Shown here one piece after another: positions 19,576-28,804 of a stretch of DNA of 64,000 nucleotides. Each line of letters opens with the position of its first letter. The stretch's first letter is position 1. Below the pieces are notes generated by a model that had not been told where the DNA came from, made no database searches, and saw only the letters and a list, made by a program, of their open reading frames with translations. The position numbers and the translations under genes were made by a program. Source of the stretch: an uncultured Clostridia bacterium (GTDB lineage: Bacteria > Bacillota > Clostridia > TANB77 > CAG-508); NCBI GenBank assembly GCA_947630185.1, contig CANRGT010000006.1:30405-94404 (forward strand), read 5' to 3'.

Positions 19576-22560
19576 CTACCCAAAAAGCTCCATTATATCT
19601 TCCTTTGATAGTTGATTAATAAAGGTATTCTGAGTAGATAACATATCATCTGCTAGCTTTGCTTTTCTTTGTTGTAATTCATATATTTTTTCTTCTATTG
19701 AATTTTTAGTAATTAATTTATATACTTGGACATTGTGTTTTTGCCCTATTCTATAAGTTCTATCAGTTGCTTGGTTTTCTGCTGATAAATTCCACCATGG
19801 GTCATAGTGTACTACCATGTCTGCACCAGTTAAGTTTAAGCCTGTTCCTCCTGCTTTTAAAGAAATAAGGAATACTTTTATATTTTCATCTTGATTAAAT
19901 CTTTCTACTAGATTTATTCTTTCTGCAACTTTGGTTTGCCCTGTTAGTTTTAAATATTCAATTCCTCTTTTCTTCAATTCTTTTTCTATCATTTCAAACA
20001 TAGAAGTATAGCCTGAAAATAGTAACATTTTGTGTCCACTTGCTACTGCATCTTCTACAACCTCCATGCATTGAATAAGCTTACTGCTTTCACCTTCATA
20101 GTTTTGTAAAAATAGGCTTGGATGGCAACAAATTTGTCTTAGTCTCATTAATAATGCTAATATCTTTATTTGGCTATTTGCAAAGCCATTTTCTTGTATT
20201 TCTTCTGCTACTTCTTTTTTAGCACTAGCTAAATATGATAAATATATTTTTTGTTGTTCTTCTTGCATTTCATTATATAGAACTGTTACTGTTTTGTCTG
20301 GTAACTCTGTTAAAACATCCTTCTTAATTCTTCTTAGTATAAATGGCTCAATCATTTTCTTTAATTGCTCCATTTTTTCTTGATTATTGTCTTTCACTAT
20401 TGGTATTTCATATAATTCTTTAAATTTACGATATTTAAATAAATACCCTGGCATTATATAATCATAAATTGACCATAGCTCAGAAAGTGAATTTTCAATA
20501 GGTGTACCAGTTGATGCAAATCGTGTTTGTGCTACTATTTGCTTTATAGCTTTTGCATTTTGTGTATTATCATTTTTAATATACTGTGCCTCGTCTGCTA
20601 TCATATATTTAAATTCATAATTTTTTTCTGTATATATGTCAATATCTCTTTTTAATGAGTCATAGGAAGTAATTACTAAATTATATTTTTCTATTTTATC
20701 TATTCTTCTTTTTCTTTCTGTTGCACTTCCACTAATAACTTCTACTTTTAAACTTGGTGTAAACTTATTTGCTTCGCCAAGCCAGTTTAAAGTTACTGAG
20801 CTTGGGCATACTACTAAGGATGGCTTTGAGTTTTTACCATTTTCATTTACATATGCTAAAACCACTGCTAACATTTGAAGGGTTTTTCCAAGTCCCATGT
20901 CGTCTGCAAGAACTCCACCAAATTCATACTTATCTAAGGTTCTAAGCCATTGATAACCAATTTTTTGATATGTTCTTAAAGTAGCATTTAAATTTGCTGG
21001 TAATTCTAGGTCCACAGTAGTTTGATTTTCCTTTAATCTGTCCACCATTGTTTGATATGTTTCGTTTGTTTGTATTTCTACATTTTTTAAATTTTTTAGT
21101 ATTTTTTCTAGATAAAGGCTTCTATAACTTGGAAGTGTTATTACACCGTCTTTTATTGTATTGTAATTTATATACATATTAGTTGTAAGTTCTTCTAGGA
21201 ATTGCATTGTCTCATTTTCTTCTAATTTTATATAACTTCCATCTTTTAGCCTGTGAAACTTCTTTTTCAATTCGTATTTTTCTAGCATTTGTGCTAAGTC
21301 AGATAAATCTATTCCTATTTGTGTTAAATCAATTTTTAATAAGTGATTTTCTATTCTTATTCCTATTGATTTTATTTGAAATGAATTTATTTGCTTTTTA
21401 CGAAAGCTATCTGTTGCTAGAACTTCATATTTTTTCATATATTCATCAATTTCTTCTGATAAAAATGAAAAGATATTATCTGAATTTGCAAGCACTAACC
21501 TTGCACTTTTTCTATCTAGCATAAAACCTGTTTCAATAAATCGATTTAATGCTTCATTTTCTCCAATTACATTTCGTGCAATATTAACATTTTGCTCTAA
21601 GAATGGATTTATTTCTTGCTCTCCATAACAAAACTTAACATCTGCTGTGATGTTATTATTTGCATCATAATCTAGATATATTTTAACTCCTAACTTTTTA
21701 GGAATGCACTTTTCCTGAACAGCTTGAGATAAATTTTCTGTAATTATATTATTTTTCATTCTTGGTGCTATCATAGAGAAAAAGCTTGTAAGCTCATTTT
21801 CATCTATAATAATTTCATTGGTATAGTTTTTACGCAACACGTCTAATATTTTTAAAGTATTATTTTCAAAGTCTTTAGTTGCACGATAAATTTCATTTGG
21901 GAATAAAAGATAAATATTCTCTTTTCCTTGTAAAATTTCATAACTAAAAACATCTATATTGCATGTTAATTTAAATCTATTTTCTTCTATTTGTTTTACT
22001 GTAAATGTGATATTAGGCTCATCTGCTGAGAAATAAATTGTTTTTTCTTTTTCGCCTCTTTGAAATAGCACCGTATTATTTTTAAGTGCATCAAAAAAAT
22101 CGTCAAGACCAGTATTTGAAATTAAAATATTGTCTGGTATAAAATTTTTAATATAATAGTTGTATCCATTTGCTACTTCATTATGATATTTCATAATTTC
22201 TGCATATTTTAATAAGAATTTTAATATTGGAAGTGATTCTTCTTCAAAGCTCTCTTCTTGATGAACTAAGTTTAATTTGCTTCCATATTGATAAACTTCT
22301 TTTTTTAACATTCTCTCATAAAATTCTGGTAAGTTTTTAATTTTATAGAATTGAGTATTCCCTATTTTAAATTCTACTTTTAGTGCTTTTGTAAATTCGT
22401 TATAATAAACCTTAGGTATAATCTTTATATTTTTGGCACACGAATCTTTACCTTCTTTTTTAGTTAATTCATCTTGTTCTGTTTGCAAAAAGGTATTTAA
22501 TAATTGCTTATATACTCTATGATTTTCCTTCTCTCGTATTTGTTTTTGATTTTCTAACAT
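19576..22560 (-). CDS. SNF2-family DNA-dependent ATPase (RapA/HepA-like helicase)
   Basis: Swi2/Snf2 translocase, 994 residues. The first 500 residues are the bacterial SNF2-associated region (an ATP-independent N-terminal part of unknown role). The motor follows: motif I in VLADDMGLGKTLQML near 555, motif II DEAQ near 655, motif III STGTPIENSLSELW, and the C-terminal lobe with LFSGYTSMFEMI, ISLKAGGTGLNLT, DPWWNLSAENQATDRTYRIGQ. All key motor residues appear intact. These proteins move along double-stranded DNA and remodel bound proteins; bacterial ones are often linked to RNA polymerase recycling or defence, but there is no other defence gene here. No zinc-finger SWIM domain is seen. First gene of a two-gene operon with trmFO. 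Confidence 0.92.
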   Translation of the reverse strand: MLENQKQIREKENHRVYKQLLNTFLQTEQDELTKKEGKDSCAKNIKIIPKVYYNEFTKALKVEFKIGNTQFYKIKNLPEFYERMLKKEVYQYGSKLNLVHQEESFEEESLPILKFLLKYAEIMKYHNEVANGYNYYIKNFIPDNILISNTGLDDFFDALKNNTVLFQRGEKEKTIYFSADEPNITFTVKQIEENRFKLTCNIDVFSYEILQGKENIYLLFPNEIYRATKDFENNTLKILDVLRKNYTNEIIIDENELTSFFSMIAPRMKNNIITENLSQAVQEKCIPKKLGVKIYLDYDANNNITADVKFCYGEQEINPFLEQNVNIARNVIGENEALNRFIETGFMLDRKSARLVLANSDNIFSFLSEEIDEYMKKYEVLATDSFRKKQINSFQIKSIGIRIENHLLKIDLTQIGIDLSDLAQMLEKYELKKKFHRLKDGSYIKLEENETMQFLEELTTNMYINYNTIKDGVITLPSYRSLYLEKILKNLKNVEIQTNETYQTMVDRLKENQTTVDLELPANLNATLRTYQKIGYQWLRTLDKYEFGGVLADDMGLGKTLQMLAVVLAYVNENGKNSKPSLVVCPSSVTLNWLGEANKFTPSLKVEVISGSATERKRRIDKIEKYNLVITSYDSLKRDIDIYTEKNYEFKYMIADEAQYIKNDNTQNAKAIKQIVAQTRFASTGTPIENSLSELWSIYDYIMPGYLFKYRKFKELYEIPIVKDNNQEKMEQLKKMIEPFILRRIKKDVLTELPDKTVTVLYNEMQEEQQKIYLSYLASAKKEVAEEIQENGFANSQIKILALLMRLRQICCHPSLFLQNYEGESSKLIQCMEVVEDAVASGHKMLLFSGYTSMFEMIEKELKKRGIEYLKLTGQTKVAERINLVERFNQDENIKVFLISLKAGGTGLNLTGADMVVHYDPWWNLSAENQATDRTYRIGQKHNVQVYKLITKNSIEEKIYELQQRKAKLADDMLSTQNTFINQLSKEDIMELFG

Positions 22561-22591
22561 AATACATCCTCCAGAATTTTATCAATCTAGA

Positions 22592-22620
22592 ATTATATCA
22601 TAAAAGTTTTGATTTTTCAA
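22592..22620 (-). promoter_or_regulatory. Promoter of the SNF2-trmFO operon
   Basis: On the minus strand TTGAAA (22615-22620) and TATAAT (22592-22597) are 17 bases apart; a CTGGAGGATG ribosome binding site follows before the ATG at 22560. Confidence 0.8.
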
Positions 22621-22660
22621 GACATTTAAGCAGGGTTTTTGACATTTAGGCGGGTTTTTG
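22621..22660. repeat. Two tandem 20-base repeats upstream of the SNF2 promoter
   Basis: GACATTTAAGCAGGGTTTTT and GACATTTAGGCGGGTTTTTG lie head to tail directly upstream of the -35 box. Their spacing (20 bases, about two helical turns) would put two bound proteins on the same face. The rest of the 326-base gap to the next gene is A/T-rich and holds one terminator. Confidence 0.6.
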
Positions 22661-22739
22661 TCTTAACCTTTTGAGTAATTTTTTCTTAACTTATTTCAAA
22701 CTAGAATTTTTTCTTAGTTTAGTAAGTCTTTTGAAGCAA

Positions 22740-22780
22740 AAAAAATGTAGTACCTAATTTTTATAAGCACTACATTTTTT
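22740..22780 (-). terminator. Terminator after the thioester adhesin gene
   Basis: AAAAAATGTAGT (22740-22751) pairs perfectly with ACTACATTTTTT (22769-22780) across a 17-base loop, followed on the minus strand by a T-run. It lies about 107 bases after the stop codon at 22887. Confidence 0.7.
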
Positions 22781-22886
22781 CTTAAAGTGACTTAATTTTT
22801 ATTATCAAATATTATTTACTTAAAATAATGTTGTATCTAATTGCCAGTTTTCCTTAAAACAAAAACCCCGTCCCATTGTCTTAACC

Positions 22887-25800
22887 TTAAATTACAAACT
22901 TCTTAATTAAAACTACTCCACCTGCTAAGATACTAACTACTACTAATATCAAACCTACATATGTTGGAACACTACCTGTTACTACTCCTAGGATTACTGG
23001 TGCATCATCTATATCGTCTTCTCCTGGTTTGTTATTTCCTGGCTCAGAGTCTATATCTGGTGAGTGTGGGTCATTATTGTCTTTGTATATCTCTGCCCAG
23101 TTTACTTTCTCTCCTAAGTTGTTCTTATTGTTTATCCATGTTAGTATAATTTCTACTTGGGCACTCTCCCCTGGTTGTAATAGTGTATCTTTTAATTGGT
23201 CTGTTAATACTTTTCCGTCTTCTTCTCTCCATAATGGATTATCTTTTGGATCAAATCTTAATCCTTCTGGAATGTAGTCTATTAATTCTTTTGCATAGCC
23301 TGCTATTTCTCCTTCGTTTGTTACTTTTATTACGAATTTGAATTTGACTGTTGTTTTATCTATTCTACTTCCTCTTATTTCTACTTTTGCTGGTGGTTCT
23401 GGATTCTCATCTCCTGTATGTCCTGTCTTTGTTACTGTTGTTTTTCCACCATATGTTACTATTGATTCACTTACCCATTTCTTTAAGCTTAAGTCAAAGT
23501 ATTGTACTTTTATTTTTTCTTCATCTATATCATCTTCGTCTGGCTCATCATTGTCTGGTGTAGAATCTACATCTTCTACTGGATCATTGTTTTCGTCTCT
23601 ATCATCTGTTATTTCTGCTATATTAATTATTATTCTGTCTGATGTGTTTGGTTCTGATACTTTAAAAGCTATCTTTACATCTTTGTAGTCTGGCATTGTC
23701 ATTGTTTCTTGGTCAAAGGCTTTTAATAAGTTCGCATTTTCCTCTTTTTCATTTTCTTTTGCTAAATAATCTGTTTCAATGTACTTAGCTTCTTCTACAT
23801 TATCTGTTTCTATGTCTTCTTCAGTATACATTTTCCATCCATACTCTACGTTTGTTTCGTGGTCTGGTAAGAAAGTTAATCCTTCTGGTAAATCATCTTT
23901 TATTTTGCTTGCATAACCTGCCATATTTCCTTCATTAAATATTCTTAATGTATATGTTACTATATTACCATTTGCTACTTGTACAGGATCCTTTGGATGT
24001 TCATATTTGAATTCTGTTTCACTTAATTTTGTAAATACTGGCACTCTGTTTATTATGTCTGTATCATTTACCTTTGTTATGAATTTTCTTAACGCTAAGT
24101 CAAATCTTTGTAATATTAATTTTTCAAAGTCATCATCATCTTGTTGTCCTTCAATATATTTCTTTCCTGCTTCTATTTCTGTATCTTTATAATTTGGTAA
24201 TTCTTCGTCTGTTGGTAAATTATCGTTTTGCACTTTGTCTTCTGGTTTTGAGTTATTATTTGTTAAACTATCCTCGGTTGAATCTCTGTCTACTGTTTCA
24301 GGATTATGTTCTACATCTTCAAATCCAGTAATTTCAGCAATGTTTGTAATCTTTGTGTATATACTAATATCTTCTTTTACTTTACATCTTACTTGTACAT
24401 CAATATAATCTAATTTTTCTCCATCAAATGCTTTTAATAAGACTTTATCTTCTCCTTCTACTCTCTCTGCATACATTGAATCTCTAGTTGCTTCTTTATT
24501 TGTACTTGGTGATGTTATATCTGTTTTTATTGTTCTACCATCATCTGATAAAATCCATCCGTTTTTTACGTTTAATTCATCATTTACTATGAATTCTAGT
24601 TCTTGTGGCAAATGATCTGTTATTTCTGTTACATATCCATCTATTTGGCCTTCATTGTATACTCTAATTGTATATGTTACAATATTTCCATTTGATACAC
24701 CTATAGGCTCTTTTGTATGTTCATATATTGCTGTAGTTTTAACTCCATTTGCTAAATCTGTTACTATTACATTTGGAGTTCTGTCATATTCTTTAACTTT
24801 TTCTCCACTTTGTACACTTGTAATGAATTTTCTTAAAGATAAATCAAAATACTTGCCTATCATTACTAATCTTTCAAAATCATCGTCATCTTGTTGATTT
24901 TCATCTAAGTAATTATCTCTATCTACATTACTTGGAATCGAATCACGATCAACTACTGGTTTCTTATCTTCATCTAAGGTTTCAGTTATTTCTGCTATAT
25001 TTCTTAAAGATTGGTCTTTATCTGTTACTGTTGCTGTAACTTCACATTCTATTTTTAAATCTTTGTATTTGATTTCAGTTCCATCAAATGCTTCTAGTAA
25101 TGTATCTTCTAAATAGTTACTTACAATTGTTTTTCCATCTTTTGATGGATTAGACCACTTATACTCTGTATTTATTGTACTATCTTTTGGATCAATAAAA
25201 GCTAAACCATTTGGTAAATAATCTGTTATTTGTTTTGCATAACCAGATATATTTCCTTCATTATATACTCTAATTGTATAAACTATTTTGTCACCTGTTT
25301 GTACTTTTAGAGGATCTTTTGCATGTACTTTTTCGGCAGTTGTGCCATCATCCCATGTTGCAATTCCACTTGCTAATTTTCCTACTTCTTCTTGTGAAAT
25401 CTTTGGCTCTCTTGCAAATTCATTTTCTCCTTCATTTTTTATATCAACTCCATTTATGCTTGTTATAAATTTTCTTAAAGCTAAGTCAAAGTTTTCCTCT
25501 TTTAAAATTAAATCTTCAAAGTCATCATCATCTTGTTGACTTTTCGTTCCATATGGCCAATCTACATTTCCTGCTTCTGAGTCACGATCTTTTATAGATG
25601 TATTTCCAGATTCATCTTTGTAAATTGTAATTTCTGCTACATTTTTTAGTGATTGTGTTTTAGAAGTTGCAATTACTTCACATTCTATTTTTAAATCTTC
25701 ATAATCTAATGTGTTTCCATCAAAAGCATCTAATTTTTTATTACTTAAATAGTTGGTTACAATTGTTTTTCCATCATTTAATGGATTTGTCCATCCATAA

Positions 25801-27344
25801 GTTGTATTTATTTGACTTTCTGATGTAGGTACAAATTTTAAACCTTCTGGTAAGTAGTCTGTTATTTGTTCAGCATAACCTGCTACATTTCCTTCGTTAT
25901 ATACCCTTATTGTATAAACTACTTTATATCCTTTTCTTACTGTTAAAAGGTCTTTTGTATGTACTTTTTCAGCTGTTGTACCAGCATCCCATTTTGCCGT
26001 TTCTGTTTTTAGATTAGCTATTTCTTCTTCTGATATTTTTGGTGTTCTATCTACAGTTGGTGCTACATCATTAATTTCAGTTATAAATTTTCTTAAAGCT
26101 AAGTCAAATATTTTATCTGGTTCTTTTACAAATTCTTTTTCCACAGCAAAGTTTACTGGTTCTTTTTCTACTATAACAACTGGTTGGTCTGTATTTTTTG
26201 GTTCTTCAACTGACCAATAATTAGCAGTAGTAATAAAAAATGTTCCACTAACTTTAACATTTACAGTTGTAATGTCTTCTGTAGTATTTGGGATAGATAT
26301 ATAAAATACTTTATCATCAGATTCTTTATTTACTAAATCCTTTAAAGCAGTTACTTCTGTTTTAGTTGAATTTAAAATTTTAACATCTGAAATAAGAGCC
26401 TCTTTTCCATCTGTAACTGTTAATCCTAAAGTATAATCTATATTTCTTAACTCTTTCATTTTATATGGACCTATTATATATCTTTCTCCTTTTACTTCAA
26501 GTGTAGGAGTTGTATTTTCTAAGCTTATTGGACTTTCTTTTAAGTTATTAGCATAATTGTATGAAAAATCAGGTTCACTAGGTATTTCTACTAAGTAATT
26601 AAATAATGCTTGACATGCCTCTGCTCTGTCTCTTCCATTTTTGAAAAAATTATCACTGCTACTTAATGATTGATAATTACTGTTTTCATTAGGTACTGCA
26701 TTTAACCAAAATTCAAAAGTATCTTTTACATGATATTCATCTCCACTTGGGTTTGTATAATGCCATATTGCTAATTGTTGAACTGCATCTATATCATCAT
26801 CAGTTAAATACTCAAATTCATAACCAGATATATCAACATCTCCTTCTTTTTTTGCATATTCTTTAGCAGAATTTAATAACATTTGTCTATTTTGTGTTGC
26901 TTGTAATTGACTAGCATCTGAAGAATTTGTTTTGGCTGGTACATATATGTTATCTAAAATCCACATTAATGCCATGTACTCTTTACTATTAACTTCAGGT
27001 AATTTATCTATATATTGTTGTGGTATAGTGCTAGGATTTTTCATATCAAAATATTTAGTATAATGTTGTTCTGTTGGAGTAGCTAAAAAAAGGTTTTCAG
27101 AGCCAAATCCTGGTCCTCCCTTTAAGCAATAAATCGTATCTCCCAAATCTTTTTCTGTATTATATATTTTCCATACATTTTTATTAGAGTTTGCTAATTG
27201 ATATCCATATCCAGATTTTCTTAGCATTTTTATTTTTAAATTCAAATCTCCATCAGCAGCTTTTACAATATTAAATGAGCTATTAAATGTCATAATAGCT
27301 AAGAAAAAAACTGCAATGATTAGCACCAATTTCTTTAATTTCAT
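22887..27344 (-). CDS. Giant thioester-domain surface adhesin with five DUF11-type repeats
   Basis: Cell-surface protein of about 1485 residues. The ORF opens at GTG 27365, but the ATG at 27344 follows an AAGG site and begins a normal signal peptide (MKLKKLVLIIAVFFLAIM). Residues about 35-240 look like a thioester (TQXA) domain: the Cys is in IYCLKGG near 73 and the Gln in DAVQQLAIWHYT near 186. In Gram-positive adhesins these form a Cys-Gln thioester that bonds covalently to host or surface amines. Five repeats follow, each opening FDLxLRKFIT with DUF11/TIGR01451 features (VYTIRVYNEGN, YLPEGL) and most closing with an acidic QQDDDDFE linker. The C-terminus is one membrane helix (about 1455-1480) plus KKFVI with no LPXTG motif, so it is membrane-anchored and not sortase-linked. 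It is monocistronic. Confidence 0.85.
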   Translation of the reverse strand: MKLKKLVLIIAVFFLAIMTFNSSFNIVKAADGDLNLKIKMLRKSGYGYQLANSNKNVWKIYNTEKDLGDTIYCLKGGPGFGSENLFLATPTEQHYTKYFDMKNPSTIPQQYIDKLPEVNSKEYMALMWILDNIYVPAKTNSSDASQLQATQNRQMLLNSAKEYAKKEGDVDISGYEFEYLTDDDIDAVQQLAIWHYTNPSGDEYHVKDTFEFWLNAVPNENSNYQSLSSSDNFFKNGRDRAEACQALFNYLVEIPSEPDFSYNYANNLKESPISLENTTPTLEVKGERYIIGPYKMKELRNIDYTLGLTVTDGKEALISDVKILNSTKTEVTALKDLVNKESDDKVFYISIPNTTEDITTVNVKVSGTFFITTANYWSVEEPKNTDQPVVIVEKEPVNFAVEKEFVKEPDKIFDLALRKFITEINDVAPTVDRTPKISEEEIANLKTETAKWDAGTTAEKVHTKDLLTVRKGYKVVYTIRVYNEGNVAGYAEQITDYLPEGLKFVPTSESQINTTYGWTNPLNDGKTIVTNYLSNKKLDAFDGNTLDYEDLKIECEVIATSKTQSLKNVAEITIYKDESGNTSIKDRDSEAGNVDWPYGTKSQQDDDDFEDLILKEENFDLALRKFITSINGVDIKNEGENEFAREPKISQEEVGKLASGIATWDDGTTAEKVHAKDPLKVQTGDKIVYTIRVYNEGNISGYAKQITDYLPNGLAFIDPKDSTINTEYKWSNPSKDGKTIVSNYLEDTLLEAFDGTEIKYKDLKIECEVTATVTDKDQSLRNIAEITETLDEDKKPVVDRDSIPSNVDRDNYLDENQQDDDDFERLVMIGKYFDLSLRKFITSVQSGEKVKEYDRTPNVIVTDLANGVKTTAIYEHTKEPIGVSNGNIVTYTIRVYNEGQIDGYVTEITDHLPQELEFIVNDELNVKNGWILSDDGRTIKTDITSPSTNKEATRDSMYAERVEGEDKVLLKAFDGEKLDYIDVQVRCKVKEDISIYTKITNIAEITGFEDVEHNPETVDRDSTEDSLTNNNSKPEDKVQNDNLPTDEELPNYKDTEIEAGKKYIEGQQDDDDFEKLILQRFDLALRKFITKVNDTDIINRVPVFTKLSETEFKYEHPKDPVQVANGNIVTYTLRIFNEGNMAGYASKIKDDLPEGLTFLPDHETNVEYGWKMYTEEDIETDNVEEAKYIETDYLAKENEKEENANLLKAFDQETMTMPDYKDVKIAFKVSEPNTSDRIIINIAEITDDRDENNDPVEDVDSTPDNDEPDEDDIDEEKIKVQYFDLSLKKWVSESIVTYGGKTTVTKTGHTGDENPEPPAKVEIRGSRIDKTTVKFKFVIKVTNEGEIAGYAKELIDYIPEGLRFDPKDNPLWREEDGKVLTDQLKDTLLQPGESAQVEIILTWINNKNNLGEKVNWAEIYKDNNDPHSPDIDSEPGNNKPGEDDIDDAPVILGVVTGSVPTYVGLILVVVSILAGGVVLIKKFVI

Positions 27345-27505
27345 AATTTTACCAACCTTCTTCACATACTAGTATTAATTTAATTTTACTTTCATTTCTT
27401 TAGTATGTCAATAACAGTATTTTACTGGTTTTCCATTATATTTCAATATCCATTTTTTTAGGCTTACGGATTTAATTTATTCAAAAAAATCAGTCATATA
27501 TTACA

Positions 27506-27534
27506 ATTATATTACATTTTCGTCATATTTTCAA
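27506..27534 (-). promoter_or_regulatory. Promoter and 160-base leader of the thioester adhesin
   Basis: On the minus strand TTGAAA (27529-27534) and TATAAT (27506-27511) are 17 bases apart. The spacer contains TGACGAA, which fits the Spo0A-box core TGNCGAA. The roughly 150-base untranslated leader up to 27344 has an ATCC/GGAT pairing and a CAGTA-TACTG hairpin but no riboswitch I can identify. Confidence 0.65.
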
Positions 27535-27620
27535 GTATTTTAGTGTTTTTAATTTCTCTTTTTCTTATTTCCGTAGGATTTTGTCGATTGTTTTACATAA
27601 TTTAGTGATTTCAATATATA

Positions 27621-27655
27621 AAAAATCTCAGTCTTTTTTTAGACGGAGATTTTTT
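27621..27655. terminator. Terminator after the 292-residue gene
   Basis: AAAAATCTC-A-GTCT pairs with AGAC-G-GAGATTTTT around a T-rich loop. T-runs on both sides make it potentially bidirectional. On the minus strand it lies 28 bases after the stop codon at 27683. Confidence 0.8.
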
Positions 27656-27682
27656 AGCTAAAATCAAATATCAGTTTTAATG

Positions 27683-28561
27683 CTATAAAATTTTTTCTTT
27701 TTCTCTTTCTCTTAAAATAAGCCCTAATTTAATACCAGCTTCTATTTCACTTAGTTCTAGTGGTTTTCTTAACATTTTACCTATAACCTTCATTTCTTGC
27801 TTTTCTGATACTTTCCCTGATAATTCATCCCTAATTCTACTAATATATTCGTCAAACTTCATTGTTTCTAATTTTCTAGCTGCTATCAATTTTATTCTTT
27901 TTAAAATGTTTTCAAAATTTATATCATAATTTTCAAAACCTTTTTCAAGCATAAAGTCACCACCGTCTAATCTAACCTCTGATAATCCCATTTTTCTTTT
28001 ACTATCATATAATTTTACAAGTAATGCTACCATACTAGAATTTATAACTTTTCTATTTTCAGGTTTGAAATCATGAAATAAGTATTCTGGCTCTGGTACC
28101 CAAATTCCCCATTCTTTATCTTCTACACCAATACATCTAGCTTGGTAATAATATGGTGTAACATATAGCTCCCTCTTTTCACCATTTTTGTCTGCAAAAT
28201 AATAAAGTGGGCTAATAACATTACTTTTATTATCTTTACTTAAGCTTTGCAAGTTTTCAAATTCTCTTTTTCCAGTTCCAAATGGTGTTGCCGGTTGATT
28301 TACTACAAGAGTATATTGTCTGCTTTCATCAATAGTTAAAACATAAACTAGCTGTGTACTTCCATAATTTATAAATTCTATTCTTCTTTGGTTATATTGA
28401 AATTCTGGAACTGCATCACTTGCAAGTACTTGTTTAATAAAATTTTGTATACCAAAAAATTCATTTAAAGTGTTTTCTTCACTATTTTTTCCAGGTGGCA
28501 TTTTTAAATAATTTATTCCGCCATAATCAGGTATGCCTAAAGGGTCTTCTTTTCTTATCAT
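27683..28561 (-). CDS. Protein of unknown function, possible kinase-like fold
   Basis: Not recognised. The 292-residue soluble protein has no signal peptide or membrane segment. Its order of segments faintly recalls phosphotransferase or protein-kinase folds: a beta-rich N-lobe (RIEFINYGSTQLVYVLTI ... YTLVVNQ), an acidic helix (REFENLQSL), a hinge-like ELYVTPYYYQARCIG, a middle helix (MVALLVKLYDSKRKMG) and VRLDGGDFML where a kinase would have its catalytic loop. Canonical HxD and DFG motifs are not present, so any kinase activity is doubtful. It has its own promoter and terminator and is divergent from purC. An AAAGGAG site precedes the ATG. Confidence 0.8.
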   Translation of the reverse strand: MIRKEDPLGIPDYGGINYLKMPPGKNSEENTLNEFFGIQNFIKQVLASDAVPEFQYNQRRIEFINYGSTQLVYVLTIDESRQYTLVVNQPATPFGTGKREFENLQSLSKDNKSNVISPLYYFADKNGEKRELYVTPYYYQARCIGVEDKEWGIWVPEPEYLFHDFKPENRKVINSSMVALLVKLYDSKRKMGLSEVRLDGGDFMLEKGFENYDINFENILKRIKLIAARKLETMKFDEYISRIRDELSGKVSEKQEMKVIGKMLRKPLELSEIEAGIKLGLILREREKEKIL

Positions 28562-28611
28562 AAAATCTCCTTTTTTGTATTAAATTTTAGTTGGTTAAAT
28601 TTACATAAAAT

Positions 28612-28640
28612 ATTATAACATTATTTCTTAAATATTGCAA
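28612..28640 (-). promoter_or_regulatory. Promoter of the 292-residue gene
   Basis: On the minus strand TTGCAA (28635-28640) and TATAAT (28612-28617) are 17 bases apart. It is divergent from the purC promoter. Confidence 0.75.
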
Positions 28641-28690
28641 TGTCTTAAAAAATGGAAATTTTAAAATTTCATTGTCTTTTTTTATATCTC

Positions 28691-28719
28691 TTTACTTTTT
28701 ATGTAAATTATGATAATAT
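28691..28719 (+). promoter_or_regulatory. Candidate purC promoter
   Basis: TTTACT (28691-28696) and TAATAT (28714-28719) are 17 bases apart, about 85 bases upstream of purC. No purine riboswitch is recognisable in this short leader. Confidence 0.45.
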
Positions 28720-28804
28720 GATTATACTTTATGCTTTACTGCATGTATATTTATATACTCATGCTAATGAGTGTAAAGCAAATACTATGAAAGGTGGAAA
28801 CACT

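Noticed and set aside
19576-22560. SNF2 helicase as part of a phage defence island
   Set aside because: Its only partner is trmFO; no nuclease, methylase or other defence gene lies beside it.
22887-22960. LPXTG-type sorting signal at the end of the adhesin
   Set aside because: The end reads GVVTGSVPTYVG, then a membrane helix and KKFVI; no LPXTG, NPQTN or related motif is present.
27345-27510. Cyclic-di-GMP riboswitch before the adhesin
   Set aside because: The leader is long enough, but the conserved core sequences of the class I and II aptamers are not recognisable.
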